DNA of 64,000 bases from contig NC_088317.1 in NCBI RefSeq assembly GCF_910592395.1, forward strand, positions 12,090,001-12,154,000. Direction: 5' to 3'. The position numbers were made by a program, and so were the translations under genes. Positions 13,401 to 25,963 of this stretch are shown here, one piece after another (within the stretch, counting starts at the first letter, position 1; the number at the start of each line of letters is the position of its first letter). The notes under the pieces are model-generated. The model was not told the origin of the DNA, did no database searches, and saw only the letters and a program-made list of their open reading frames with translations. Source of the stretch: Lineus longissimus (Eukaryota > Nemertea > Pilidiophora > Heteronemertea > Lineidae).

Positions 13401-14028
13401 CTGCAGTACTGGAGTTGTCCAAACTGCTGATGTATGAATTCTACTACAACATACTTCAACCTTACTTTGGTGAGAAAAACCTAGAACTTCTTTATTTGGA
13501 CACGGATTCTTTCGTTTTGAAGATCAAAACCGACGATTTAACAGCAGACCTAAAAGAGTTAAAGGATCACTTCGACTTCAGTCATTACCAAAAGGATCAT
13601 CCTCTTTACGACACTAGCAAGAGGAAAGTGCCAGGCCACTTTAAGGATGAGCTGGGAGGAGACGAAATGATAGAATTCATTGCCTTGAGGAGTAAAATGT
13701 ATGCGTACAGAACCAAGACCATGTCTGGAGAGCAAGGCTCGACTAAAAATTCAGACACAAAGAAATTGAAGGGAATCGCTAGTAATGTAGTGAAGAAGTC
13801 TATTACATTTGATGACTACGTTTATTGTCTTGAAAACACTAAGACTTTTAATCATAAAATGCGTCATCTGAGGTCAGAAAGCATCAAATGTATCTGGAAG
13901 AGATTGACAAGAAAAGCTTAAGTCCTTTCGATGACAAGCGTTTCATCTTAGAGGACGGCATCTCTACATTGCCTTTCGGTATGTACTATGAAAAATACAT
14001 TGATTACAGTGATTTAATGAATGTTTAA
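10433..14028 (+). pseudogene. polB: Protein-primed DNA polymerase B (Polinton type), degraded
   Basis: Replicative polymerase of Polintons. Recognisable parts in order: N-terminal region with the CFLWSLLA motif just after a TAG (11,018-11,020); a C2H2-like cluster (CRRCMNYF...HKLKC, ~11,390-11,436); exonuclease motif YADFEA (~11,550); an endonuclease VII-like Cys/His domain (CYYCNEF...DHNHYNGKYRG, ~11,876-11,970); NLSNYDAHLF; motif A region DANNLYGWAM (~12,706); motif B KLMNNAFYGKT (~13,199); motif C YLDTDS (~13,493); C-terminal EDGISTLPFG. The frame is broken by TAG at 11,018 and 12,053, a frameshift near 12,440, a frameshift near 13,258, TAA near 13,391 and a final frameshift near 13,920. 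It cannot give a working enzyme. The upstream start is not secure. Confidence 0.9.
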
Positions 14029-14060
14029 CTAATGAATGTTTAACATTAATTAAATAGAAA

Positions 14061-14959
14061 ATGGACTTCATAATTTTTGAGAATGAATGCAATGAAGCCA
14101 TATTTGAGCTTAACTTGACAGACCCATTGAACATAAAATCGATCACTTTGAAAACGATAGCGTTTTACAATTCGTGGTGGACAAGCGATTTGCCACCAGC
14201 GCGTGCCCAAGTATTCATGCTTCTTTACGAAGAGTTTAAGATTATAAATCACTGAATGTAACCATAATAGAACAATGCATTGAAGGCTTTAAAAATAAAC
14301 CCGATGCGACGCCAGATGAAATTTGTTTGAATTTTTTAGATAACCCCTCTATAAAAACGATAATAAACAAAAGTCAATCTACATTTCCATACTCTCGGCA
14401 TTTTAATTTAAGTTCGTTTTGTGAGGAATGGAAATCATACATAAAAGAAAACGGAATAAGCCATGTGAAAATTTACTGTGACAAAAATTGCCTAGTCCTT
14501 GAACTTACAGAGGACAAATACTTTTACCTTAATCTCATATTTTATGGTACTGTAGATGATGCACCAGCTGGCAAAACATTCTACTCACGCTTAGCCCGTG
14601 TGATAAATGAATGGTTCGGCTTTAAACAAGATGAGTTCAACAAGAAAGGAAAATACTACTCCACCAAGCCACTTAACTTTTACAGAAAAGAATTATTCAT
14701 AAGATCAAATTTGGTTGACAAAGCTAAGACCCTCTACAACAATAAACCTTCTGACATTTTATGTATTGTTCCTGTTGAAGATGGTGATCAGGTTAAATAC
14801 CAGAGATATGAACTCAATTGTAAGAAAATAGTGAACAAAAAATGTACAAATCAAGTCAAATTTGAAATCACTGATGAGAATGGTAAAATAGTTAATTTCA
14901 GGGGGAGCTCAGTTACTTTAAATTTTTCGCTTGAAACTAAGAATAGTGTGTTTGAGTAA
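14061..14959 (+). pseudogene. Penton-like minor capsid gene, one frameshift
   Basis: Two open segments, 14,061-14,255 and ~14,256-14,959, are in different frames but read as one gene with a single frameshift close to 14,250. The product is about 295 residues. The end of the protein (VKFEITDENGKIVNFRGSSV, then NFSLET) resembles the end of the 49,662-50,357 product of element B (a run DQNGEVIEF followed by beta-rich LRLE), and both start with a short MDF/MNI...F segment. A penton-like single jelly-roll role is inferred from this end motif and from linkage to polymerase; it is not proven. Confidence 0.5.
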
Positions 14960-14961
14960 TT

Positions 14962-15432
14962 CTACTCCATTAAACTAAGATTACATGTTTTAGGAGTTGT
15001 GTAACACCCTTCTGATTTACTACCCTTTAATTTGTATCCTTCTGGTTTACTACCTACTAGTACTTTCTTGTTAGTTTTAATCTTAGGATAGCAGTAAATG
15101 ATGACTGCAAAACCAAATGCAGCTAAAATGACATACAGTGTTGTACTCCTGTAACTTTCAGTATTTTCAGGCTCTGCTCTTTGGGCTTTGTCCGAATTGA
15201 TACCAGTACTTTCAGTATTTTCAGTATTTTCAGGCTCTGGTCCGGGTTCATCATCTTTCCCAGTAAACCTCTCCTTTTTTGACTTCTTGAATTCCTGGGA
15301 TCTTTTACCTAATTCTCGAGACCATGCAATTTGTTTTTCTAATCTTGCTCTCTTAAGGGGCTTTTCACTGTCCCTCACTCGAGCTATGCTCTCGGGCTCT
15401 ACTCTCTGGACTTTGTCCGGCTCCACTTCCAT
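14962..15432 (-). CDS. Small single-pass membrane protein, Polinton accessory
   Basis: An intact 156-residue frame. The N-terminal half is highly charged with the motif AWSRELGKRSQEFKKSKKE (~residues 36-54), followed by an acidic Pro/Glu/Thr-rich linker with short repeats (PENTE) and one transmembrane helix (TTLYVILAAFGFAVIIYCY, ~residues 96-114). The 47,075-47,383 gene of element B has the same order: a WGKKLGQLNKGKKK motif, then one membrane helix. It starts at a TAAATG word like the genes of element B. The two genes at this end converge, 2 bases apart. Function unknown; perhaps a virion membrane or scaffold factor. Confidence 0.65.
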   Translation of the reverse strand: MEVEPDKVQRVEPESIARVRDSEKPLKRARLEKQIAWSRELGKRSQEFKKSKKERFTGKDDEPGPEPENTENTESTGINSDKAQRAEPENTESYRSTTLYVILAAFGFAVIIYCYPKIKTNKKVLVGSKPEGYKLKGSKSEGCYTTPKTCNLSLME

Positions 15433-16072
15433 TTAATCTTATGAAATTTTCATGTTCACTAGCAGATTTTGTTTCTTGACAATGTCCTAAAGTGATCAGT
15501 GTTGATGAGGCAAGAGCAGTTAGTGCCACCTGAACTGGGGATGTTAAACCTTATGAAGCGGTAATTTGTTAACGATGTGTGTCGGTTAGTAGCGCTAACA
15601 AAATATATCAGGGTATGTGTTAAATCGGTTGGTAGTGCTAACAGAATATCTCAGGATATCTGTTAAGCCCTAGTTAGCGTTAACGCTCTACATTTACAGT
15701 GCATTTAGTGTACGTCAATAATCCGCGTCTCCGAGATATCGTGTTAACGCTTATCAGCGCTCCCTATATACCGCTGATTTTGAGGGGGGGGGGGGGCATA
15801 TTCAGCGTGGGCGCTGTCGCCCAAAACGCCACCTAAAAAACGTGTCTTTCAGTCGTGCTAATGATTTGGTCCTATAGGCCTTAGATCATACCCATGAGAA
15901 TCATCTCACCGCATTTCATCCGTTTCCGGGTCGACCATAAGAAATGTTCGGAACAAAACCTTTTTAGAGGGCCGCGGTGTAAGGGTCATAGCTTTATGAG
16001 CTAAAATCTTCATATATAATAGCCTACTCATTTTTCGTGATGTCTGGCATGTCTGGGACGAACCCCATGCTC
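15433..16072. other. Gene-free stretch with iterated GCTAACA words
   Basis: No gene seen. Between 15,560 and 15,700 the words GGTTAGTAGCGCTAACA, GGTTGGTAGTGCTAACA and TAGTTAGCGTTAACGC recur together with AATATxTCAGGxTATxTGTTAA, a short diverged repeat with local dyad symmetry. A G run lies near 15,784-15,796. Confidence 0.45.
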
Positions 16073-18637
16073 CCCCTGCGAAATTCGACTGGAAATTGTC
16101 GGCAAAAGCCGGCAATTTCCACCTAATTCCAAACTATTTTTCCTTGCCAGGAGGCTGGAATTAGCTGGAAATTCCAGAAAATGTCAGGGCTGGAGTTTGG
16201 CGGTATTTTGGTAAATGGCAGTGCCAGAAAATGCCAGCTCTGGAAAAAGCTGGCATAACCTGGCATTAGCTGGAACCTGATTTCCAGAGCTGGAATTAGG
16301 TGGAAAAATCTGGACCCAGACCTTCCAGCTGATTTACCTATGTCAGGGCTGTCATTTATTGGAAATAGCTGGCATTAGTTGACATTAGCTGGAAATTATA
16401 AATTCAGCATGCAACGAGGAATGTCAGGGCTGTCATTTATTGGAAATAGCTGGCATTAGTTGACATTAGCTGGAAATTACAAATTCAGCATGCAACGAGG
16501 AATGTCAGGGCTGTCATTTATTGGAAATAGCTGGCATTAGTTGACATTAGCTGGAAATTACAAATTCAGCATGCAACGAGGAATGTCAGGGCTGTCATTT
16601 ATTGGAAATAGCTGGCATTAGTTGACATTAGCTGGAAATTTAATATTGAGTATGTGACCTGCTCTACGTTTGAATCGATCAGAGCGCTGCACACTAATTA
16701 ACAGGCGTTTTTTGTCACTCAACAGTGACTATGATTAGAATCGTTGTGATATGCAACAAGAAGATCTCTTGTCGTGGAGTAAAACCGATAATCGCTTGGT
16801 TTTGACTTTGCTGATTGCAATCTTGTCACACGCACCTGCGATTATCACAACAGACAGGCAATTTTTCACATGCAAACATGATTGCATGTTGATTTTGCTT
16901 GATCCCTGGCCGTGCGATTTCCAATTCTAATTCAATTTTGATGGCATCTGCAATTATAACTGCAAACAAGCAATTTCTGTCACACAGAAATATGATTAAA
17001 GGTTGCAGGTTGATTTTGCTTCCAACAGAGGTTGCTAGGATGACCAGTTCTTGTTGCGGGCACCTGAAATTATCTATGCAAACAAGTGATTTATGTCACT
17101 TGCAAACATGATTGCTGTGGCATTATCAAGTTTTGAGCATATGCCACTGACCTAATCCCTTAGTTTTCTGACACAATCTTGTCACACTGTTATAATGTAA
17201 ATATCATTCTTGGTGTGTGTTGAATGGACTTACACGAGCATAAGAGGCCCATCATATAAAACGTAAGATTATTGCTTCACTCAGAGGCTCCTTGCAGACA
17301 CCTCTGCCAGGCGGACACTTCCCCATTGCAGATGGTTTAAGTTGCCACATGACCTGGGTTGGAGTGCTCGTCAATGCCGACTGGCGTCGTCAGGGCTCAA
17401 TTCCCGTCCTGGAGGCAGCACGTCATTTACATCTTAGCTAATTGTGATCAGTTGATACGATGACGTCATTGACAATCACTGACAGGAAAATTTTGCCTCT
17501 CGTTTAACAATATTGATAGTGCAAAGTATTCACATTGTAATATTAGGCTTGTAAGTTTGAGGATCATGGATTGACCAGATTGGTGTGAATTGCCCCAGGG
17601 CCCAATGGAACATATGTGTTCCAATTTTAAGTCCAGACTTTACAATCGTGCCGCGCTAACAATACGGCCGCCACCGACGATGGACGCCACATCATCGCAT
17701 AGGCTCACAAGGTGAGCCAAATAAAAAAGAGGTGCCATTTTAACTGGATACCGTGACATCAACATGATGTTAACCACACATAGCACACTCTGTCACTTTG
17801 ATGTCTGGAGGGCAGGGTTAAAGACGGGGACTGACGTCCAAAATGGATGTCCAAATAACATCACTGCACGGCCTTGAAAAGAACGATGGAGCAAGCCGAC
17901 TGTTGATTGACTCCATCACTTACATGAGTCATGAGCTGTGGACAATTCTCCCATGCAAAATCTTACAGTTATGATACCGTCCGGGTCCACGATCATGCAT
18001 ACAATAATACAGGCTTACAGCACATGCACTGATTCAGGCTTCTTCATATGCCAAAAAAACAACCTTAAGGCCTGTTCAGATTACCCTTTTGGCATTCATT
18101 TGAATCCTTATGTGTTCCAATTCAATTTGTGTAAACTTTGGATATCTTGATATCGAATTCGGGGTAAAAATCAAGAAATAAGAAGAGCTCCCGCATGATT
18201 TCTTTGTTTGACTTGAAAATTCAAACCTACTAGTTCCTGTCTGAGGTGTAATGCATCATGGGATAGGTCAGGTGATAAGACCACATGATAGAATTGCATA
18301 ACATAATAGCAATTTGCATAATGCCAGCAAATGCCAGCTTTTTCCAACAATTGTTAGAAACATCGAATTTGAAATTTCCAGCTAATTCCAGCTCTGACAA
18401 TCTCATAGTAAAGTGACAGAGATTTCCAGCGCTGGAACTTTTACGAAAAGTAAAGTTCCAGAAAATGCCAAGAATTTCCACCCCATGGATAAAGTTCCAG
18501 TTTTTGTCAGCTTTTGCCAGCTATAACTTTTCGATGAAACTCTCTAAATTCAAAGTGTCAGCTTATTCCAGCCAAGAGCTGGAAATTCCAGCTATTTCCA
18601 ACAAAATCCACCTAAGGTAAAATTCATTTCGCAGGGG
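16073..18637. mobile_element. Non-autonomous element with iterated TGGAAATT/CCAGCTAATT ends
   Basis: The left boundary reads CCCCCTGCGAAATTC at 16,073 and the right boundary reads ATTTCGCAGGGG ending near 18,637, an inverted pair. Inside each boundary lie several hundred bases dominated by one short word: GCTGGAATTAGCTGGAAATT on the left (16,085-16,645) and its complement CAGCTAATTCCAGC on the right (18,315-18,605). The centre (16,700-18,300) has no coding capacity but contains three diverged repeats around GCAAACAAGCAATTTxTGTCAC (16,830-17,120). No clear target duplication was found. Class unknown. Confidence 0.5.
16340..16645. repeat. Tandem repeat, 81-bp unit, almost four copies
   Basis: Units start at 16,340, 16,421, 16,502 and 16,583 with ATGTCAGGGCTGTCATTTAT and are nearly identical (TATAAATTC versus TACAAATTC); the last is cut at AGCTGGAAATTT. 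The unit is built from the TGGAAATAGCTGGCATTAG word that makes up the surrounding element end, so it is a young local expansion. Confidence 0.9.
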
Positions 18638-18639
18638 TC

Positions 18640-20760
18640 CTTGCCGTCCATTCGGCCACCATCTGTATTGTCGCCATATGCCGACGTTGTGGCGGGGCGC
18701 CGTTTGTGTTGAGCCCATTGATGACGAGTAGCGGGAACAGCTTGTTTGGGGCACGAGGGCGCAATGTTTTCCGAGCTGCTTGATCTTCTTTTCTGCAGGT
18801 AGGTTGTTACCAGCATTGCTGGCTGCCGGCCATAGGACCTACAGTCCTGTCAGCATTGTCAAGAACTTGGATTGGGATGGGGTAGGTGCGGCCCAGGGGT
18901 ATAGGGGTAGGGCTGGGGTAGGGTTAGGTGTGTGTGTGTGGGGGGGGGGGGGCGATCGCATTAGGCCTTACTGAAAACACATGTCTGAACCGCAGCTTGT
19001 CTTCACTGCCCAAGGGCGGACGACAACAACAACAACTGGCGCGCATTATGTACATGCTTGTACTAGATTGACTCTAGGGCGTATGAGACTCATACGCCCT
19101 AGTGAGTCGATCTGGAACCAAGCTACTGCTTGTACGCCGTTCGATGGACGAACTACCAGTACCAGTCAGTTATTCTGCCGGTATTTTTCCCATAGCCTAG
19201 TTCCTGGGCTTATACCCCTATTTTACGCCTTCTACCCCTAATACATGTACTCAAGGGCCTGTGGTTTCACGGTATGTACGTCCACTTGATTTAGGCCTAG
19301 GGGGCCTCATGTATTTCCCTTCATGTCATGTTAGTTGTAAAAACTTCCGCCAGGGTAGAAAATCCAGGTGGGCCACTTTTGAAACAAAACAATTATCGCA
19401 TCGTTCAAATATTCATTCATTCCATAGCCTAACCACAAATCTATTCGGTACGTGCACATGTTCATGCAGAAAACTTTGATCGCCTGCATCGGATAAAACC
19501 AAATGCAAAAGGCCCTATTAGGTGTGTGTATTGCTATAAAAAATTTTGCCTCTTGATGCGTTAGGCCTACACAAGGAGGTATTATTCTTAAAAATACCTC
19601 CATGGCCTACACAAGTCACAGTCATCGCATACACATGCATTGCATGCATGCCAGGCCTATGTACTCGTGCACTGTCACAGTAGCCAAACTAGCCACACTA
19701 TGCAACCTGATCGCTACTTGCTTGTTCTGTTCGCATTTGCCATTTATCATTGAATTTATCGTTCAAATCTACACCCAAGGAAACAGCCTTTGAAGAGGCG
19801 CATTTTCAAAACAAACCCATGGCCATGCCGCCATATTGAAATATTACTATTAGCCGCTAATGAACTTTGCATTGATCGAGATAAACCCTTGTCTGAGAAT
19901 AGTGATATGTATGGCAGAGTCCCGGAGAGCTGTTTTTGGGACAAGGTCCTGTTTTATAGTCCTTACATAGAAGAAGCCTCATTAGACCCAAATTCTGTGA
20001 GAAAAAGGTTTTTATGTAGGCCTAAGTCCGAACCTAACCAACGTGATTACAATGTAGTCACTGTCTCCATCGAGAAGTATAAATAGTCCTACCAGCACAT
20101 AGGCGGATCCAATGGGGCTTACCGGGGGATCACTCTATTACTTTGTCACCCCGTGCATTCAAGCCGAATATAAAAGGCCTGCCTTGTGCACATGGCGCCT
20201 TTAGAAACTAAAGCCTCGAGCACACTTGAGTCAATCCACACCCCTCGTGCACTGGGTAAATTTAAGTTTAGCACAGGCCTACCGTTTGCCTTAAATTGCA
20301 ACGGCGCATCAGGGGCGCAGCGTCGGCTCCGGGTGAGCAGATTATGGTGCATTTTACAAACATGTTTCTTTTAAAAATACACACCACACTCGACTGCATC
20401 GAGAAGCAGGCGAAAATGACATCCAATGCATGGCGTGTTTCAATTGCTTGGTCACTGATGAGGACCATTCTGTACAGCAGTACGATACATTGAGCTAAAA
20501 TATTCAAAACGTTCCAGTTATCTTTTCTTCATCTTCTGTTAATCTGTAATAATCAATCAAATATCAAAACTATGTTTCTATCATAATCATAGTTCAATTC
20601 AACTGGTAAAGTTCATTTTGTGTTAGACATAGAGAGACAACATGTACTATCATTCATTTCCAAGAGTTTTTGTCTGAATGGAAGTGTTCATTTTAGCCCG
20701 TATTAAGACATGTGCATGTACATTGTGATTGTGAATAATGTATATCATATCTTCATTTCA
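18640..20760. other. Mostly gene-free stretch with a palindrome at 19,074-19,102
   Basis: CTAGGGCGTATGAG and CTCATACGCCCTAG face each other across one base at 19,074-19,102, a perfect 14-bp dyad. A G run follows GTGTGTGTG at ~18,940. The plus-strand frame 19,790-20,086 begins with TTG and has plausible codon content (a stretch ENSDMYGRVPESCFWDKVLF) but no known domain; it could be a 5' exon of the chromodomain gene, though no splice link can be shown. Confidence 0.4.
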
Positions 20761-20761
20761 G

Positions 20762-23700
20762 AATCATATTTCCAACAACACGCGGCATCTCAGTGGTGAG
20801 CAACTGAACAAAACTGCCAAAAAATCCAAAGTCAGCGTGACGGTCATACTGCCCACCCCATTCAACCTTTTTGTAAAGGACAATGCTGCTGCCTTTAAGA
20901 ACGCTGATGGTGAGTGCATGTGATCAGTCACTGAACATAATTGCATAATTGGTTCTCATCGTAGGAGAAGGCTTACAAAATTCTAGTCTTTCTAAGCTAA
21001 AACTCCTAACTCATCGATGACTCATCCAGGTAGCTTCTAGTGCATAGTAAGTTCCGTAATCCATGGCCTGATATACTGTGTGTCTAAGAATTCACCCGCC
21101 TACAAACTCTCTGTTGACAAAATGACCAAATAATCAATGACTTTACACGTACATGTAGCTCTCCACTTCCCCACTCCATCATTATTTTCAAATTGCACTG
21201 ACCGTTTTTCAATTCAGGGCAACTTGACTTTGTCACTTGTGGTGCCACGTGGCAAGAGGCCAAAGCCAGTGGGGGTGATCGCAAGTACGTTGCGGCAAGG
21301 CAGGAGTTAAATCATACTCCAACGACCAAGGAAGAGAGGTTGACACGTGTGACCTACCTGATGAAGAAGGCCCATTTCATAGTACGTATCTTTGAAATTC
21401 TATGAGAGCATTCAATAATACTGTTCTTTATAATGGTTTCAATTATATTCCCCCTGACTGCACTATGTCTACGATCTATGAATATGAGACTGATGGAGAA
21501 ATGGGGAACTCACCATTGGATACCATATTATGTAAAATGCTGTATGAAAGTAGCTGAACCACCTTCAGTAGGCAGTACAAAAAATGAGTATTTATCAACT
21601 TTCACTTTCAGACAGAAGAATTGGGCAAACTTGGCATTGATGGATACTTCCTGGGAATAGATCAAGTGACCGACACAAAGAAGGTGCACTACTTGTACTC
21701 TAGTGATCAACTCCTGCACTTCTTCAGGACTTGTCATCCTGCTGACACATTGGCGTCATATTTGAAAGAAGGTTGGTTGGTAAATCTCTCTCCAGTTAGG
21801 ATAAATGGAATGTGTCGCTTCATGCATGACACACTTGGTACATAACAAACAACCTCAATATATATCAGTTATGAGAGGTAGGACACTCAATTGTGGATAA
21901 GCATTTTCATGGGTGGACCCTGTCAGTGGCATTACAAAACCTTGTGTGTTAATATAACATGGCTCTTTGCTGTAGCCTCTATTTGAAGGAGAACAGGTGT
22001 GACAGTGCGATGCTTATAATTCCTTATTTAAATTTCAGACAACAGCAAGACTGTTGTTGAGGAGAAGAGGTTAGAATCCGCAGCCACACATGTCGATCAC
22101 AATCAGGATTTGAAAGAGTTGAAGATCAGTTCTCGTCGTCTGCTCAATGAGGCATATGGTAAATATTTATTACAGTGCTACACTAGGCCAGTTGTCAGGG
22201 CGTCCCACCCTAACCTTGCTCTAGAATTTAGTGAAGGGAGTGCACATGTTGGCATACATTCAACTAATAGGCGTATTTTTGTATGTACAATGTACTCGTG
22301 TTGATATCAGTTTCAACTCATAACTTGTTCGAAACACTGTATTTTTCCAGATAAATTTACCGGGAAGACAGGAGATAGGTTCCCTTACACCAAATTAAGC
22401 AGTAAAGAGCTTTAGGTGTTTGGTTTGCCGGATGGTGTGGTCCTGAGGGAGATTGGCCGGATGGGCAAGTCATCATTGGACAAACTAGTTTGCTGTCTGA
22501 AGGAAAATTTGCTTTCCTTTAAACTCAGGTATGTTGTTGTCTCACCTTTTTTTTATTCAGGCACTTGAAAAGATGGGTGTCCTTGTGTTAAAGTGGTATA
22601 AGATTTGCCTGTAATGTCATTTCTTGGATGTGAGCATGCATTTGAAATTGCTTCATTTTGCTGGAATAGTGAAATCTTTGGATTCAGATTGTGTTTAAGG
22701 AATAAAAAACAAATTTCCTGAATCTTTTCAGGTTGACTACGGAGTCTTGTAGACCTCTCAGTATGTTAACCACTCTTTCTGTCTTGGTTTGTGCTTGAAC
22801 GTACATGTAGCTAATGGACCCATAAAGAGATTTTCATTGCTATAGTTGTGATCTCGGTGTCAATTTATAGTGGTTTTATTCTCTGTTTTTACTTCAGAAC
22901 TCCTGACACAGTCACCTCTTCCATCCCCCAAAGTCCTAGTCTTGGTAAGGATTCATTCATTCCGACCCCTTTCTCTTCACTTGTAATTGCAGTCAACAGA
23001 CAATGCTGTCAATACATGCAAGAACAATGATAACCAGTTATTTGCAACAGACCTAGAATTCTGGGACACCTCTCCGTTATAACGTTGTCAATGAAACTTC
23101 AATGTACGCTCTATAATCTGGTTCATTTGAGTTCAAGGAATGCCAGTTCAGTTTTATATATGTTCATGTACATTGTATGTCTACTTTCAATAATGAATTA
23201 TCTTAATTTATATATTCTGCCAGGCCCAAGTCTCACACATGTGGACAAAAATGGTTCACATCAGCATCAGGTGGTAATTGTCCAAGAGGCTGGCGCATCA
23301 TATGGTCCTGTTGTTGCTGCACGTGATCTAAATGTACATGTAAGTATTCTATTATTGTTATATTAGTATTAGTATTTTATCTTGTTTGGTCATCAGGTTT
23401 TGTTGTTTTGTCCTGTACATTGAAACTGCCCTTTTATAGGGTTTAACTTAGTCTGTAAAGTGCTGGCCTTTATCAACGAAGTCTGTTAGCATGACACACT
23501 CGTTGTTAATGACAATCATTTGTAGTACGTAATTCCGATACAATTTTATCTATGTAATCTGGACACCTGTTTGAAGGACAGCACTTCTCAGTCACGAGGG
23601 TGTCTTTAGGGCAGCGGTTCTACTGCATTCTGCAGATGAATTTTATTAAATGTCATTTTTTGTATACATGTAGGTCCCCCCTATTCGACAGATTGTGCCA

Positions 23701-25963
23701 TCCACCAGTCATTCTGAAGCTTCAGGTACATCCAACAGTGCTGAAAACAAAGGTTTGTGTTTTAGCCTACCTTTAAGGGGACCTGCGTTTCTTTTGCATT
23801 GGAATCTTGTCAATAAACCCCAACCTGGCACTGGGTGCTATAAAATCGTGATGTAACCAGGCCACCTTATTATTTGCTCTTGGGCACAACAGTGATAAGC
23901 AACCTGGATGCGTCATCACTCGAGCCCAGGGGTTGAGAGTTAGAGGTTTAACTCAATCTGTAAAGTGCTGGCCTTGTACATGTAATACTTAGATTGGTGG
24001 TTCGGACCTCGTTGCCGACACAGCCTTTGTTTTTCTTTTATTATGTCATTTATAACCACTAGCCACCTTGTCCTTGGATTGGAGATTTGTTTTTGTGTTT
24101 GATACCCTTCTGACTTTTTCAGACCCATCTATTGATGTGTTAGAAAGTGATTCATTGCCTGATCTGTCTACAGGAATGGGTACTCAGGTAAGCAAATTTA
24201 TATTTTTTGAGCTGGTTCAATCACATTTCAATCTATATCATGACAGCCACAACTCCTTTACCAATCTATATTCAAATTACTGAAAGCACAATTTAGTTTT
24301 AAGATTGTAAATATTCAAATCTAAAATAATGAATTGAAGGGGCAAGTAATCATGATATGACCACAGTGGTATCAGGGTGTAATTGTAAGAAATGAGTGCA
24401 AAAGTTTGATGACCAGTGCTGACAAAACTGTTGAGGATCTGTTTAAAAATGCACTGTGAAAAATGAAAGAACACGCAGGCATGTCAGAGCCCCATGCTCA
24501 ACACATATCATTCGTTATGTTCCACCGCAAATGCAATGCCCGAAATGCATCCCTGGCACCAGCCTCCAAGCCAATTCTAGTTTGATTCATTCACTGCGTT
24601 CTTTATTGAATTTGTTGGAGAATTTCTTTACCTTTCATTTAGATGTATGTAAAATTTTCCTTTTAGGACAGTCCAAGATGTGTTGTTTCCAAAAAAAGAA
24701 GGAAGACAAAGGTAGGTATCATAGAATTTTATGTTCTGTTTGGTATTGGCCTTCAGGTTTTTAGCTGATTAAAGCACTATTTGGAAATTTTTGGGGGATT
24801 AACAGGTCCATGCGATGGCCAAAAATCACATTTGTTTTCATGTAATTTAAGTGCTGCAAAGAAATTCCTTTCTATTCTATTGGTACTTTTGCCCATACAT
24901 GTCATAGACCAGACCACTGTCAAAGGTGTCAAAAAGTGACATTTGACCTTTCTAATTTTAGAACTCAGTTGTCAACCGAGTCACTTCTAAGAAACAAAGG
25001 ATTGCCAGTGCAAAGGTTGCTAGTGAAAAGAAAAAGGTCAGTATTACGTTTTAGACCTCTCAATGGTTTGTCATTTTTTGCAATGCCTTACTGCAGTGTA
25101 ATTTATTCCTCAATGCTATTTCTTGTGCCGTGCATTTTGTGGTTTAGTCTGTGTAGAAATTCGACAAGTACATGTATGGGAATGACATTATTTTTAAATT
25201 TCAACTTTGGTCTACTGTTATGTCATTAGTTACATGCAATATAATGAGTGTATTTGTCAGGCTCAGAAGTGCACGAATGGATTTGCAGTAGCTTCAATTC
25301 ATTGAACAGCTTGCCAGTATCATGAGTATTGTCACATTAACTTCTTTGTTTAAATGTTCCCTCTCCTATTGCAGGCTGCAGAAGACGAACCTGAAGACGG
25401 TAAGAATTTATTTTGACATTTACTTCATTAGTTCCTTGTATCTTGTGTCTATGCCAGAGCAAGCAACGACCCCACCAAGTGAGAAACATGAAGAGCTGTT
25501 GTGGACTCCTCTGCTGGCCAGAAGTTGGACCAATCTGCCTGGTTTATAAACATACCAAGTATAATAATTTATACATGCACCATAGTCCAGTCCGGATATT
25601 GATTACTAATTTACTTGTGAGCCAAAACATCCTCCTCCCTGGTGTCTTAATTCTAGTCAAACAATGCTGAGTAAATGGTGAGGACCTCTAGTCATTTACT
25701 AGTAGTCTGTGCAGTTTTCCAGTAGAGTCATATCCTTTAACTATTAATTACATTTTTTTCTTCAAATTTTAGGGGTTTTTGTAATTAAAGCCTTGGTTGA
25801 CACAAGAATGAAAAAAAATGGGAAAGAGGAATTTCGACAATATTTAGTATCGTGGTTGGGGTATGATGAGGAGGAACCCACATGGGAACCGGAAGATGCA
25901 TTGCCTCTGTCCAAGATGACAGCGTTCTGGATGAGTAAAGCTGCCAAATCCAAGAAACACTGA
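20762..25963 (+). CDS. Spliced gene ending in a chromodomain (5' end not found)
   Basis: Thirteen exons with AG/GT borders and consistent phases can be followed: 20,762-20,909; 21,218-21,381; 21,612-21,771; 22,040-22,158; 22,351-22,528; 22,898-22,944; 23,224-23,339; 23,674-23,752; 24,123-24,187; 24,667-24,711; 24,962-25,036; 25,375-25,399; 25,773-25,963 (stop TGA). The last exon is a chromodomain: VFVIKALVD, then YLVSWLGYDEEEPTWEPEDAL, with the aromatic positions expected for a methyl-lysine cage. It is preceded by a basic, Ser-rich linker (SKKRRKTK, SEKKK) like a nuclear localisation signal. The N-terminal exons (GIDGYFLGIDQVTDTKKVHY) match nothing I know. One in-frame TAG lies in exon 5 (22,413-22,415), so this allele may be truncated or the gene may be dying. 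Probably a chromatin-binding nuclear protein. Confidence 0.75.

Larger units (their letters stand above)
10433..15432 (+). mobile_element. Element A: decayed Polinton/Maverick fragment
   Basis: Three linked genes of Polinton type lie in 5 kb: a DNA polymerase B pseudogene, a broken penton-like gene and, on the opposite strand, a small single-pass membrane protein whose layout matches one in element B. No integrase, packaging ATPase or major capsid gene is present, and I found no terminal inverted repeats or target duplication around the fragment. The polymerase differs clearly from that of element B (for example YLDTDS versus YTDTDS at the catalytic motif), so A is not a broken copy of B but a separate, older insertion. 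Confidence 0.8.

Noticed and set aside
18139-18165. CTTGATATCGAATTC resembles a cloning-vector polylinker.
   Set aside because: Only ~15 bases match and both flanks are ordinary AT-rich genomic sequence; no further vector sequence follows.
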